Shown in pieces: positions 1-13,057 of a DNA stretch of 64,000 bases (positions are counted from its first letter, which is position 1; the number at the start of each line of letters is the position of its first letter). The notes beneath the pieces were generated by a model. The model was not told the origin of the DNA, did not search any database, and saw only the letters and a program-made list of their open reading frames with translations. Origin of the DNA: Apiospora phragmitis (lineage: Eukaryota > Ascomycota > Sordariomycetes > Amphisphaeriales > Apiosporaceae); assembly GCA_038363925.1 (NCBI GenBank), contig JAQQWL010000011.1, forward strand, positions 930,001 through 994,000. The letters are read 5' to 3'. A program made the translations under genes and the position numbers.

Positions 1-809
1 ATTGCGCCTATCTACTAAACTAACTATTGGGGCATATAGCTGCTGCCAGCTTCGGGGTAAACCAGCAGGTGACCGCGCGTATAGGGGTCCAACAATATTA
101 GACTGTTGGGGAGTTCCCAGACTATATCGCGACCATGTTAGGAAGGGGAGCGCGTCCATTATCAGGAGTTGGGGGGAGATATCTAGATGTGTCTTGGAGT
201 ATTTCTAAAATATTAATTATCTGACCCAAAAGTTGGAGACAACTATTGAACGATTGATTAGATAGATTCGCATTTTGGAGTATCTTCCATTTGACCCCAA
301 CTCACCTCCGCGGTTATCTACCACCGAAAAGATTGCCCACCATGTAACGCTTACTCCAACCGTCGTCCCACCACGATCATCCACTTTCAGATGGAGTAGA
401 CACTACGTACAGTAGATACCGGCGTCGCTGGCCCACTTGCCCCAGACTCTTGCTAGTGGTTCTTCTCGTGGGGACCCAGAACCCAGAACCCAGCAGGCCC
501 TATCTCCTCTCTGCATGTTATCATGATCATCCGTTGCGTAGGGCTCTAGCTTAACTTCCTTGTATATATGCCTGTCTGCATGGAGATAAGCTTTGGTCCT
601 TGGCTGCAGGGTGAAATATGTAGCAGGATCGTGAAACTTTCTATAAGTGAAGAGATATCCCATCCCGACAGGTCGGTTCCAGAGACATCATCATACCACC
701 AACGGCCAGAAGAGTCTTTCACTCATTCACTTGGTGGGCCTGCCTCGTCTCGTGGCAAGACAATCTTTTATGTTCTTGCAATAAGTGAGAGAAACTATAA
801 ACCATAATC
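1..809. other. Intergenic region upstream of the permease gene
   Basis: No open frame here looks like a protein. The last few hundred bases are presumably the promoter and leader of the amino-acid permease. A TATATAT-like string lies near 562, but I cannot assign it a role. A short direct repeat of the type AGAACCC occurs near 478-492. Confidence 0.5.
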
Positions 810-2382
810 ATGTCGAATATCAACCCATCAGAGAAGCATGGCGGCGACACCATATCGCCCGCCCCTGCCCGGAGCAGCGGCTCCATCGAGGGCGAGGCCG
901 TCAAGATCGAGCCCGCCGACGACGCCTTCGAAGTCTTCAAGCGGCAGGAGGGCCAAGTCGACTTCCGTACTGTCTCCTGGATCCACGCATCCGTGATTTT
1001 CCTCAAGAGTAAGTCTACCTCCCAGCTAGTCCCCCCTACTTTATGTAATGCATTCCGACACCGTTACTCACTTGTGATCATCGTAGTCATCTTCGCCACC
1101 GGCGTCCTTACCATCCCCTCCGCCATGTACGTCCTCGGCGCCTTCCCGGGCGCCGTCAACGTGCTGGGCTGGCAGTTCCTCAACACCTACTGCGCCATCG
1201 TCCAGGGCAACTTCCGCAACGCCCACGCGGGATGCCACTCCATCGCCGACATGGCCCACGTCGTCGGCGGCCGCTGGCTCCGCGAGGTCGCCGGCGTCTT
1301 CTTCCTCGTCACCTACGCCATCGTTGGCGCCTCGGGCATCTTCGGCGCCTCCGTCGCCCTCAACGCCCTGAGCGGCCACGCCCTCTGCACCAACAGCTTC
1401 ATGCTCGTCGCCACCGCCATGGTCTTCATCCTCTCGAGCGCGCGCAAGTTCGAGAAGATCGCCTGGCTGACTTGGATCGGCTTCTTCTCCGTCTTCATCG
1501 CCGTCTTCATCGTCGTGTAAGTTATTCCGATATCCGCTCTCCTCATATTCCGCGACCCCCTTTTACTAATACGTTGTTAAATACAGAGTCGGAGTGACCA
1601 CCCGCGACCGTCCTGCCGCGGCGCCGCAGACCGGTGACTACGATTTCGGCTACCATGTGATCGGCAACCCGACCTTCGTGGCCGCCATCACCTCAGTCGC
1701 CACCATCTTCTGCTCCGGCGCGGGCACGTCGGCGTTCCTCCCCGTCATGTCCGAGATGAAGCGGCCGCGCGACTACAACAAGGCCGTCTACCTGTGCATG
1801 GGCATCGTGACGGCGGCCTACCTGTCCTTCAGCCTGGTGGTGTACCGCTGGTGCGGCAAGTGGGTGGCGTCCCCCTCGCTGGGGTCCGCGGGCGACACCA
1901 TCAAGAAGGTCGCCTACGGCGTCGGCATCGTCGGCCTGCTCGTGAGCGCGTGCCTCTACATCCACGTCGCGGCCAAGTACCTCTTCGTGCGCATGCTGCG
2001 CAACTCGCCGCACCTGCAGAAGAACTCGGTCGCACACTGGACCCTCTGGCTCGGCTGCACGCTGGGCATGTCCGTCGTCGGCTTCCTCGTCGCGTCGGGC
2101 ATCCCCATCTTCAACTACCTGCTCGCCCTCGCCGGCAGCCTCACCTTCGCGCCCCTGGCCCTGGGCCTGCCCGGCTACCTCTGGGTCTACGACCATGGGC
2201 ACTACCGCACGGGCAAGCACTGGCAGGTCCTGGTCTACTACCTCAATTGGCTCATGATCGGGCTCGCCGTGTTCCTGACCATCGGCGGCACGTACGGCGT
2301 GGTGCAGAACATCATCGACGCGTACGCAAGGGGCGAGATTGACAAGGCTTTCAGCTGCAAGGACAACAGCGGCTCTTCATAG
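810..2382 (+). CDS. Neutral amino-acid permease (Mtr-like, Aa_trans family)
   Basis: Predicted plasma-membrane amino-acid/proton symporter of the AAAP (Aa_trans) family, resembling Neurospora Mtr, the neutral and aromatic amino-acid permease. Three exons give a continuous 474-residue protein: 810-1008, 1087-1516 and 1587-2382. Both introns are GT-AG, with GTAAGT and GTAAGTT donors, and the exon lengths sum to exactly 475 codons. A hydrophilic N-terminal tail of about 65 residues precedes roughly eleven membrane segments. The first segment begins around IIFATGVLTIPSAMYVLGAF. A conserved loop near residue 240 reads FCSGAGTSAFLPVMSEMKRP, typical of the Mtr subgroup. Codons are strongly C/G-ending, which is why long antisense frames exist over it. 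No frame break is present, unlike most genes in the window. The family is firm; the exact substrate range is inferred. Confidence 0.93.
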
Positions 2383-4297
2383 TGAAGCCAATAGCGGCGG
2401 CGGCGGCCTCCCAGTCGGCCTTGGCTTGTCTTGGTCTTGTCCCTCCTAATACTGTTCTGGTCAGATACACTTTCGCCTAAAGTAATATGTGGCTTAATAT
2501 ATATCAATGATAATGACGAAAGATCTGCCCAATGTGGTCGTCCCTGGAGATTGGCGCCAGATGTGGCTGAGATAGTCCCAAGGTTAAACTACCGACCAAC
2601 CGAGCAGGCCTGCCAGGCTAAACTCTCTGGAGAGACCGAACCGACCTTGTGACAAGCGTCTAATAAGAAAGGAGGTCCAGAGGGACGGTTGCGTGTCGGG
2701 ATTCGGCAGCCTAGCTTGGATCGAACCAAACAAAGTATTCTCATCATTGTCACAAATCCCCCCAGGCGGCCCTTGCCAGGTAGGACGATGCGAGCCCGCG
2801 GGCGGACAGAGAAAACTAGGATTAGGAGGGTTCAAGAATTAATGCTCGGGTTTGATACTGTCCAAGGAATATGTAGCAACCCTTTTTCCGAAGTCCCTCA
2901 TCCGATGCATATTAAAACCAATTTACCCATTGATGTGTCAAGAAGGGTAGCCCTAGTTCGCGGCGGGAGCGCAGGCGATGGTGTAAGTACTCAGTCAGCA
3001 CGCCTGACTGACCGACCTGACCTTATATTTTGTTCTGTAGGGTCCGAGTTTGACTCGGGGATGTTTCATTCGGGGTCATTGATGTTTTCTTGGTACTCTT
3101 GTGTTTCTGGTCGTCGGGCAGGTTAACCTCGGCTCCGGAGAACTTTATTGGCTAGATGCTGGTAGCGGCAGTATACTTATCCATTCCGTCGCCTCGATGG
3201 CGGCGACACGGCGGTGCACACGCTCTAGATCGGTCTATTCAGTGAGTAAGTAGTGCTGGTCCTGGGCGCATATCGTGGGCGGACCAGGGCCGTCGCTGTC
3301 GTGGGATTGTCGTCGGCAGGCCTGGACGCCACACGCCTGGTGCTGGAACGGAAAGCGACTCATGAGGATCTGCGTCGTCCGGTCTGGCTGGCTGTTGGCT
3401 GTTGGCTGGCTACCTGGCTACCCAATTGGGCTCGGTATATTGTTCGAGGGGCAGCGAGGGGCTTTCGAGGGGAGGATTCCAAAGTCTGTAACAGCTGCTG
3501 ACGTTGTTTCCGTCCCACCGACGATAGCGGGTTTCATATGCCCATTTTGGGAAGCTACAATTAGACTTCATACTAACGCTTGTTGCCGGCGCCCTTGCCT
3601 TGCGCCTGCCGGGCCTTCTTCCCCCCAATCCAAGTCCAGCAAAGCCCAGCAAAAGCTACCTACCAAACCCAGCAAGCTCTGGCGGAATTCCATCAATCCC
3701 CATCCTCCAGTCTGCTTGAAGAACGAAGAAAAAGTAAGACGGACGCAACTTATTAATTCTTGGAGTGCCACTTCCCCAACGAGATGATCATGTAATGTTC
3801 TCTCTCACACGTGGTTTCACAAAAAGCTCGATAATAGTGACATCAAGTTAGTCGAAACGAAATGACCTGGCTTGAATTCAAATTCAATCAATCGGCTTCT
3901 TCGGCTTGCATCGTTGGCCGTTGATTCCCGGCTTCTTCAATTCTGCTTCTGCTCTGCTCTCTGTCCTGTCCTGTCTCAATCTGCCAGGCACAGACACCAC
4001 CGCAACCATCCCACTCTTCCCCAACCAGGTCGATTCATTGGGTATCATCAGCATCGTCTCCATTGTCAACGACCCATACCATATACTGCCCAATTCATGG
4101 TGATACGTCTATTGCGGTGACGTGTGGAGCCATCATCACCAGCATCATCTTGACCACGCGATATCGTCACAGCTCCTGGCTCTGCCTGTTATACGATTTG
4201 TTCTGAGAAGCACCATCAGCACTGAACGAGATTGGTTATTTCATATACCCCAAACCGCTGCCTCTGCCGACCAAATCCATACATACGCCCGCTCGCC
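2383..4297. other. Intergenic region between permease and F-box-like gene
   Basis: No convincing gene seen. Several 60-170-codon frames occur on both strands, but they lack family signatures and overlap one another. The part from about 3900 is pyrimidine-rich and probably includes promoter and leader of the downstream gene. Confidence 0.45.
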
Positions 4298-6050
4298 ATG
4301 TCTTCACTCGCCGGGAACGTGGTTGACATACCGAGATCGGGCGACTTCACGCAAGCCAACAGTCTGCTAACAGAAAGGAATGCGAAGGAGAGCTTGCTCT
4401 TGCGTCTTCCGAGGGAGGTAAGTTTGGGACCCGAAAGCGAGCAAACATCCGTGGCAAGTAAAACGGCGAATGCTCACTCTGCCCTAGCTGCGCCTAATCA
4501 TATACGAGTATTCTGTGGCGTTGGACAAGCCTGTCACCCCGAGGCAGACGATCGCCAGATCAAATAAGTTCACCTGGGGAGATGCTCGCCGTGCACCTGT
4601 CCATGCTCACCACGGCAATGCCGGCCATGTCTACAAGTCAACCGAGTCGCAACACTTGACCGTCGTCAGCTTGCACAGAATCTGCAGGGCCATTCACAAT
4701 GAGCTGAACGCACTGCCTATTTTTTACCGTGTGAACGAGTTCGAGCTCGCATCTCAGCGCGATATCCATGTCTTTCTCGCAGCCTTGACCCCAGAGCGAC
4801 GTGATGCTATCCGGAGGATCACGCTGGCCGCCGTCCCGGCATGGAAGCCATTCATCCATACTTTCGACGAAAATGTCAATCATGACATGATGGCATTACT
4901 GGCTTACTGCCGGGACCTCCGAGAGGTCAAGATGCTAGTAACGACAAACAGCTCCTATTGGATGTACGAGCGTGACCCTGAAAAGCTTGAGCGCGAGCTC
5001 CTCCGGGAAATCCGGGACTTCACCGACGCGGCGTCATCTCGAGAGGGTAGCATCGGTCTCGAAAGGGGAAGTCAGCAGTGGTGGGATTTGCCTATACTGG
5101 ACGTCCAGTTCGACCTCAAAGACCCAATAGGGGGCTCATCAAGGTACTACCAATGTCTGCAAGCGTGCCGCGACAGCAAAGACATCCAAAAGGCAATGCA
5201 GGAGCTCCAGATGGCTTTGGCGGCGCGCAAGAAAGACCCGAGGCTACCTCGGTCGGGTCTCAAGCATTTTTATAGCACGACTGACTATCAAAAGGCTCTG
5301 GAACGTGCTCCTCTCGACTTCATTGGAGAGAACCGCATGACGTTCGAGAGGTTAGCCGACCCTACGACTGTTTCGGCCCGTACGAGGTCCTATACAAAAG
5401 CACTTCAGAACGTCAACAGCTTGGGGACGGTCGACACCTACCTATTGAGCAAATACAATATGGAAGGCCAGCTGCAATGGGAGCTGTCCAGGATATTAGA
5501 TCTCCAATGGGGAAAGAGTACGATCGAGGCTCTTGTGGCCTGGAAGTATGGGTATGGCCACGATGACTACCCCCATCGGCATCCGTCTCGGGAGCCGTTA
5601 TATGTCCTGAGCACGGCTAGATGCCACGAATTCCTGCGGCAGTACTTTTATCAATCCATGCAAAGCATCGAGAGCCACCAGCTCCTACCCGCCAACGGCT
5701 CGGGCGAGCTGAGGCGGCATTACGAGTGGATGACCAAGCACCCGACGCCCAACGACTGCGCGGAGGAATACGAAGACATGATGGTGCCGGGGCGGCGGCA
5801 GATGTGGCGCGTCATGAACTCGGACTGGCAGAGGCGAATCAAGAGCCTGGCGGCCACGATCAAGAAGCGGGAGGCGGCCGAGGCTCGAGAAACGAAGAAA
5901 CGGAAGGCCGAACAGCAGATGATGTCGTCGGTCCGACCCAAGAGGGCGGCCATCAACAAAGCTATGCATGCGAGTATAATAAGTGCGGGCGGGTCAGATA
6001 CGGCCAGCCGTCCAAGATCCCGGTTATTGAGGGGCACCAGGTCATGTTAG
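4298..6050 (+). CDS. F-box/2EXR-like fungal protein
   Basis: Protein of unknown function with an F-box-like or 2EXR-like N-terminus of the kind expanded in filamentous ascomycetes. Two exons, 4298-4417 and 4488-6050, join in phase 0 across a 70-nt GTAAGT...CTAG intron and give 560 residues. The splice creates the diagnostic stretch LPRELRLIIYEYSVAL, which neither exon shows alone. A following block around residues 85-150 (VVSLHRICRAIHNEL, then a FYRVNEFEL strand and an HVFLAALTPERR helix) is the usual body of these proteins. The C-terminal 80 residues are highly basic (KKREAAEARETKKRKAEQ), suggesting nuclear location. The frame is intact. No partner or substrate can be deduced; an F-box-like adaptor role is inference. 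Confidence 0.85.
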
Positions 6051-7332
6051 GGTACCAGAAGCCCATTACATCACTGAACAATAACATAACAAAGCACTAT
6101 TGTATACCCGATATTTTCTCTTGATTCTTTGACCAGAACTGCGTCTGGGACGTATAAATTTTCGCAAAGTTACCGCCTTTTGGCTCGAAATAACAAGTCT
6201 AGACAGAGGCAGAGGCGCATTGGGGTAAGCTGATACTCAGAAACTGCCAGCCGTGCTACGTATGTTGAGTTTGCCGGATTATATCCCCCAATTGCCAACT
6301 ACTACAGGACGTATAGTAAGCATGTGGTCAGTAGAGTAAGCCCAATGATTCCGCTTATGATGCAATCTGGGTACATAAGTATGCTGCTTGAAATAACAAA
6401 AGTTTCACAGAAATCGTAAGTGCACAACCCAAGGGAATGGATTGAAGCCCCCTTTCCGTTACACGGTTTGTAACCATATGCGAATTCCACGTTGTGGCGG
6501 CATCGGTCATTGCTAGCAGAAGTTCACCCTCTTAATGTGACATTTCATTCATACTAGGATAATAAACATTACGGGTCGTCTCGTTGATCATGCTCCCGTC
6601 ATAGGGCATTCAAAGTTTGATGGGTTTCTCTTCTTATTTTTTCCAGCCTCTGCCTCCACCTCCCCAACTTCGACGGGCCCATCATAGCTACCTGATGCGC
6701 CGCCCAGCTATAGAGAGTAATATATACACGAGCAGGCAGTCGATCCGGGAAAGAAATATATAAAGAGATATGCAAACTTTGAACAAACATGAAATCCAAA
6801 CAAATCAGGGCACTGATGCAAGAGAACCCCCATCTCTCTGTGAGATAAGGAGTTCCTTGCTGGTATCACTAGTATGATATAACGCTAAAAATGGATAGTG
6901 CATATATCGACAAGAAGGGTGTGATGCAATGTGTTGAGTAAGTAGGTAAAGTAGGAGTTCTACCGGAGAGACGCAAAGGAGGTGTGCGCGTCATGGATCG
7001 GGTCGCGTGGGAAAAGTGCAAATGAAGAGGTAGAAAGGTCTGGTAACCACCGCTGCACGCAAGAAGCAGATGGCCATGATAAAAACAGAAAGGCTCAAAA
7101 TCTCAGCGAGATGTAGCCTTCCCAACCCCTTGCGACTCCCCAAAACGCCACGCATCAAGTCGTAAAGGATATGTATTAAATCATGATGATTCAGGAAGGG
7201 CGGATGGTTTCCTTCACTCCCCAAATGAAGGTGTTTCCGCTTTGTGTTTTCTCTCTCGTTTCATCTTCCGTAGCACTCGTCAGCGGCAAGCATGGCTAGT
7301 ACCATGACTACAAGCCCGCCGACCAAAGTGAG
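6051..7332. other. Intergenic region (convergent 3' flanks)
   Basis: Region between two convergent genes. Nothing recognisable as coding. It presumably holds the 3' untranslated regions and polyadenylation sites of both genes. Confidence 0.5.
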
Positions 7333-9300
7333 TCACAAGACAGAACAGTCCGTAAAAGACCTGAGAAATATAGAAAGGAAATGCGTCAACAAATCTTCAT
7401 TTTTTAACTTGTCAAATGAAGATAGATTCCTTAGCCCAATACGTTTCCATATGAACGAAAGACATCAGGCAGTGAAACGGAAGGGGCAATGGTAAGGGGA
7501 AGCAAAAGCCAGTGCACGGAAAGGGGTAAAGCTCACCATCTGCTTGATTCCCACTCCACAATCCAGCGACAGCAGATCTTGAGCCTCTCTCGAACACTGG
7601 ATCTCCCAAGAAGCCTGTATTTCTCCTCATCGCTCACTGGTAGTATGCTTGCGAACCACCAGGGGAACCTGGCGGGATCGTTGGGGCAGTCGCCGTAAAT
7701 TGCGAGAACACGAGTTGTCAGCCAGGCGACACTTTGGCTTCTCATGCGTCTCACGAAATCTACTCCAAATTCGAGGAGCTCGCGTGTTGCCATGCCATCT
7801 AGCTCCTCCATTGTCATGGAAACTGGCGAAGGGTGGGTGGTTGATCGGGGTATCTGCACTGAAGTAGTTGTAGTAGCATCCACTGTTTCTGTCGAACGTT
7901 CGTCGGCGTGATCGATAGCCCGTGCAAAATACTGGACGCCTCTTGAGCGCATGGTCTCAGAGACCTCGATGGCCTCTTCTTCAGCCAAGCTAACATCATC
8001 AAGCTTCTCGATGTTCCCCACCATATACCCGTCCAACAAGGCATGCTTAAGGACCTTGAACCGTGAAACACCGACGGTTTCCAGAAGGCTGCGTCCGTCG
8101 GGAAAGAACTCGATGTTGACGATACGAAGAAGTGTCCCAATGGGCAAGAAGTTGGCGCGGCCATTGGCTTCAGTTGGTTGCGTATACAGTACCATGCCAA
8201 AAGTGCGGTTCCCATCCATTGCGCGTCGTATCATAAGTCGGTACCGTAGCTCGAAGACATGTAGGAACGTCGGCATTGTAGGAAAGGACATGGTGCAAAG
8301 AAAGAGTGGAACGTCGTACTCGCCCTGAGCCTGTTGTTCCAGCCTCACAGCGTGCGCTCGGAGAGCAACGGTATCAGCCCAGAAACCATTGATCATGCTC
8401 GTGAGCCGCTGATTGGAAGGGAATGAATTTTGGTTTAGTTGTGGTTGTATCAACAATTCCCGCCGACAAATAGGGCAATGCTCCGAGTGGTCCAACACTC
8501 GATGCAGGCAGACCCGGCAGAAGGTATGGCCACATGCCGTCGTCAAAGGGTCGAGGTAAGAGTGCGTAGCACACTTGGCAATCCATCTCGGTTCTGGCCG
8601 ATTCCTTTAGTCGGGTGAATACTGTCATGTCAATCTGCGACACCTCATCCTCCCCAGCCCCAGAAGTCGTGTAAGATACTTCACAATTATAACCAAGCTT
8701 GCCCATTTCCGCAAGTGTATATGTTGACACGACCCGTCCTCCCTTCATCAGACAAGCTTCATCCTCCTTTTCCTGAGGCTGGACAGTCCCGCCACGGCCC
8801 ACGGATCTTGAACTGCGATGTGCGTGGAAACATCTGACGACGCTGTAACGTCGCGATCTTGCTCGATTGTTGTCCTGATCAACGTCAATGCCTTCTTTAA
8901 GGTCACATCAACGCTGCAATCGCCTAAGGCATGCTCTTTTTCGCAGTCCTCAAATGGGCACGTGAAGCCTTGTAGACGTCCTGTGGTCGCGGGCCACGAA
9001 ATGTTTGTGCGGATATGCGTGGCCGGTATGCATTGCTTGCAAAGACTTCGACCGCATGGCAGAGTAGCCGGCTCTTGGAGTATGCGAGAGCATACCCCAC
9101 ACTGGATGAGCCTTATGATCTGGCGTGCATCCTTGACAGCGCTGAGAAGCTTCTCAGCGGCAGCAAGCGGCTTCTCCGTGCCGGCGGGATTGAAGATGGG
9201 CGTCTCGGTCTTCTCGAGCGAGGACCGAGAAGTTGCACTGCCGGACGAGGATGGCGGGGGGAGGTATTGTCGAGCTGGGATTTACTTCGATGGATGACAT
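7333..9300 (-). CDS. crgA: CrgA-type protein: two RING fingers, LON domain, C-terminal CaaX box
   Basis: Predicted E3 ubiquitin-ligase-like regulator resembling Mucor CrgA. Order on the minus strand: a Ser/Pro-rich N-terminus; RING 1 (CGVCSRILQEPATLPCG, then RSLCKQC) with Arg where the zinc-binding His normally sits; a Cys pair in CPFEDCEKEH; a full C3HC4 RING 2 (CQVC, then ACGHTFCRVC and CPIC); and a LON substrate-binding domain (FLHVFELRYRLM, FGMVLY, IGTLLRIVNIEFFPDGR). Exon 1 is 7537-9300. A GTGAGC donor at 7536 and a TTTCTCAG acceptor at 7361-7362 add a 28-nt last exon (7333-7360). The splice keeps the final Trp and adds SFTDCSVL. Three frame breaks (near 9256-9261, between 8780 and 8880, and near 8556) must be bridged; corrected length is about 596 residues. 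Without the splice the protein ends at the Trp. Confidence 0.8.
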
Positions 9301-12300
9301 GAAGGCTCAGGTCATTCGGCTTTTTTAGCTGGTCAGATGGAAGATATAGAACCTAGCCAATTCTCCCAACAGAAGAAGAAAATAAAAAGGTGTCTACGTG
9401 GTTACCGTAACGGAAACATGTATGTGAATGGTCTTGCACAGCAGACCTACACTACATCTATCTTGCGTGTTGGCCGGAGTATGCGAACGAGCGAGCGGAG
9501 GGTTAAAAGTGATGACGCTTAGGATCCGCGCGGGCTAAGGTCAGAAAACAATATCAGGGGTCCAGATAGAGTAACAAGGCCCCAGAGAAATTCTTTAGCT
9601 AGGACTGCTTGACCCAGACGGATGGAGAACAGGACATGTCTGGTAGGGATGATGGTTGCTTGGTCTCGACGCCCGGCGATACGGGCACCACTGGTACTAT
9701 GTATGTATTTCGGCCGACTTGAAGAACAAAAGTCGGAATATGATTGGACTGGGCGAGAGCGAGGAAATCGGGCGCCTAAAAGCGTCAAAGAACAGGAAAG
9801 TCCGTTGCGAAGACAATATATCGCGGGCGCAGCAACATGGTGTGAGAGAATATGTAGCAGGTCATCATGACAGGGCATGTGTCCCAGCAAGAGGAACCCC
9901 AGAGAAGAGCAGCGCTGGGTATATGACGTGTATCGGTACTTGGGAGTCCCATTGTCTCGACTTTGGGCGGCCGTTATTGGCTCGTAACGCCACAGCGATC
10001 TCGATCCGCAAAACGTCTGTAGCCCGCGCGGCAAACTTGCATTGGCTTTTTTTTCTTCCCTGGCGCCAAGGATGTAGGCCTGTGGCGGCAGTGTGGGAGA
10101 ATGGCGAGAAAGAGAGGCAACTCTATGGACGCAGACAGCAGGGGAAGAAGGAAAAACCTGCCCTACAGGAGGCGGCGGCTAGGTGGAGCATTTGGCAGGA
10201 CCCTGCCTGAGTCGCATGCTCTAGCCTCTAGTATGTATTAAGTCGTATGCAGGTTCGCAGTTAGTTACGGCGAGTTAGTATGCAAAAGGCCACATAGTTC
10301 CCGTCCAAATGAAGCGATTCAAAAGCACAGATGTGAGATGAGTCGTCGAGATACGATGCTCACGGATACCAGTGCCTCTAGTGCCCCATATGCATCCATA
10401 TCTGGAGTCATTGCAAAGGTCTTGGAAAGTACATGTTTCAAATGGACCTCATTCTTCAGAATAGATGCGTCCAGACTGTCACCCTTGAGAGCTCTTCTGG
10501 AGCATTGGAAGTTTGAAATGCGTTGAACCCAGGACACAGGTACCTGAGCTAGGTACTCTTTTCCCGTTACTTCCCAGCGTTCTGAACTTCGAAAGGAAAG
10601 TGCAGGCGTCATCTAATAGCTTAATTTCGGCTGGGGGGATAAGCTCTGACATCAAAGACGTGGGGGGTAGGCGAAGAGCCAATGGCCGTTGGGAATAGTC
10701 TCTTGCCCTGCATATCATGGCCAATTTGGAAAACGCGCCGTAAAAAAGAAGTCCGCGGGCTTCTTCCGCATCGTCTGAGCAATTCCGAAACATATCGCCT
10801 GTTAATGTTGACTGCAATGGGGACAAACAGACCTACTAGGTAACCGAGGGTCCCAGCCTATGTACAGTATTTTGCGTCTTCTCTACCCACCCGCAAATCG
10901 TGACAAATGGGAATAGTCAACCCCAGTTGGGCAAGTCGAGATTGATCACCACCAATACGGCTACATGTATGTGCCATACATTGGCGCATTCGCATTCGGC
11001 AACGAGACATGTCCGCTGTCCGACGTGAGAGGCGTACCCGTGGTAATTCGAACATGTACCGCTACTTCTCGTGACTTGCAGAGCTGCAGCGAGGCATGTC
11101 CTGTTCTGTCCGACGTTTTAGTGCGTGTCCGACAACCAAATATCCTGATGATGGCGTGCTGCTTCGATTCACGGCACACGGCGCGAGGCAGGAAATCGAA
11201 AGCTATCGGCGCTAAGCTTGGTGGTTTCCTGTGCAGGGCTGGGAAACGAGTTCAAAGGAAGAGAGGTAAAAGAAATTGCAGTAGTCTTTTAGTCCTATTT
11301 GCTTGCGGTGGGCTAATAAGATGTCTACCTACGAGTCCTGAGTCCTGACTTCATAGATTTCACATGCTGTTGTGGGGTAGGGCATATTGCTGCAGCACGT
11401 TGCAACGCACAACAACCTGAGAACGACAACGAGCAGCATAGCATACCTACCCACCCTTTCCATGCTCCGCGTTACCCGGTAGCTTTCCGCAAAGGGTTCT
11501 AATAGAACAAAGGCGACCTAATCGATTTGCCTCGCTACGCGTCACATACTTGCTGTCTACAAACCTCTGCAGGAGACTTGAATGGTTCTAGAAGCACCCC
11601 CAGACACCAGACCAGAATTACGCACTTACCTAAATCCCAGCCGCAAACGCCGGGCAGCTTGTCAGCCTCACTCATTCCCTAATACGGATCCGTCCGTTAT
11701 GATTTCTTTCCGGATGGCAAATGACGACGCTCTGTTTACTTCAACTCGCACTACCGCCACACGATAAACCGTCGATGTGTCCTGTCTACTACCATACCAA
11801 ACTAATTGTGGGCAACGGGGCCCTGGGTCTCTGCCCGGATGTCCGGAGGCTTTCAGGTTATGGCCGGTGCCCTTTCGCGCTACTATATTTGTCACTGGCA
11901 CAGTGGTTGTATTGAAACGAACCTTGCTCTTCGTACATTACGCTATCTACAGCGTGCCGCTCCCGGGTCCACCGGAGCATTCAGGGTCTCTTTCTCCGAG
12001 GCGCAGGGTATTGGCCCGGTGGTTACGTAAGGTGGGTGTATTCGAAAGCGGAGATGCGCCTTTGGCAGTTGATCGACATGGTGACCGGCCAAGATATGAG
12101 CAATCGCATGGGCTCTCTTACTAATCAGACCAATAACGCTGTCCTGAATGCCTCACTGCGGAACACTGAAAATTATCGAAATAGGGGACTTCTATGGTAG
12201 AACACTCTGGAGGATGATCAATACCTAGCTCACAGGTTCATGTTGTTTCCTTTTCCCATGAGCGAGGTTGGTCATTATCTGATGCTATGCCAATGCACTG

Positions 12301-13037
12301 ACAAATGTAACTCTGCTGCCCATTTACAAGTATGGCCTTTCCCAGGGCTACATGAAGGTACTCAGGGGGTAACCGGCTCCCTCGTCGCCAAGTTACATGA
12401 AGAAACATGATTTGGTTCTTGTCAGTCGTTTTGCGGTCTGGCCCTCAACAAACACAAGAATTATGAGCTACCGGAAGAAGCATACCAGAATCCGTGGCTC
12501 CTCTCAAGGCCAGGAAAACTTATCTCGTTAGCACCGAAGAACCTCATGTTGTTGTTGTTTTATTCTAACGTCTTGGAAGTGGCAACGTCGCCCAGTTTAC
12601 CAAAGGGCTTGGGGCATTCGATGCATTGGTCTATCCATGTAAATCATATAAAGGGAACGGCCAGCAAGTCCATTGTGATTCGAGAGACACCTTCTCTTGG
12701 GCTGACCATACGTCTACATTATGGCTCTTGGCTTACTCGATATCCTCTAGCCAGTTCGTTGTAGTCCTACAGCTTAGAATTGCCCCATTATGAGAGACAC
12801 CTTTGCAGGTGACCTCTGGGATTATGCCGCCATCGTGCTCAATGCCTACAGACCCTTAACGCCGAAAAAAGGGAGGCCGGATTTACGAAACGGAGCGTAT
12901 GAATGTCACAGAAGTCAGCCAAGAGGCACAAGATGCATCTCTGATCCAATGATGACATATATACTATTATTAGGTAGGTTAGAACTAGCTAAATAGGTAG
13001 TTAAATAGATAGCACGTCTCATACCCCTCGGGAGGTT

Positions 13038-13057
13038 GGAGCGGCGGAGCCGCTTCC
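13038..13057. repeat. GC-rich inverted repeat (hairpin)
   Basis: AGCGGC at 13040-13045 and GCCGCT at 13049-13054 are perfect complements around a GGA loop, with further near-pairing on both sides. It follows an AT-rich stretch. It could be a terminal structure of a decayed DNA element, but no partner end was found. Confidence 0.5.

Noticed and set aside
2719..2746. TTGGATCGAACC resembling a reverse-strand tRNA box B
   Set aside because: No acceptor stem, D arm or terminator can be built around it.
9519..10034. 171-codon minus-strand frame, with an overlapping 184-codon frame on the plus strand
   Set aside because: Neither has family motifs, introns or a supporting context; two long overlapping frames on opposite strands suggest chance.
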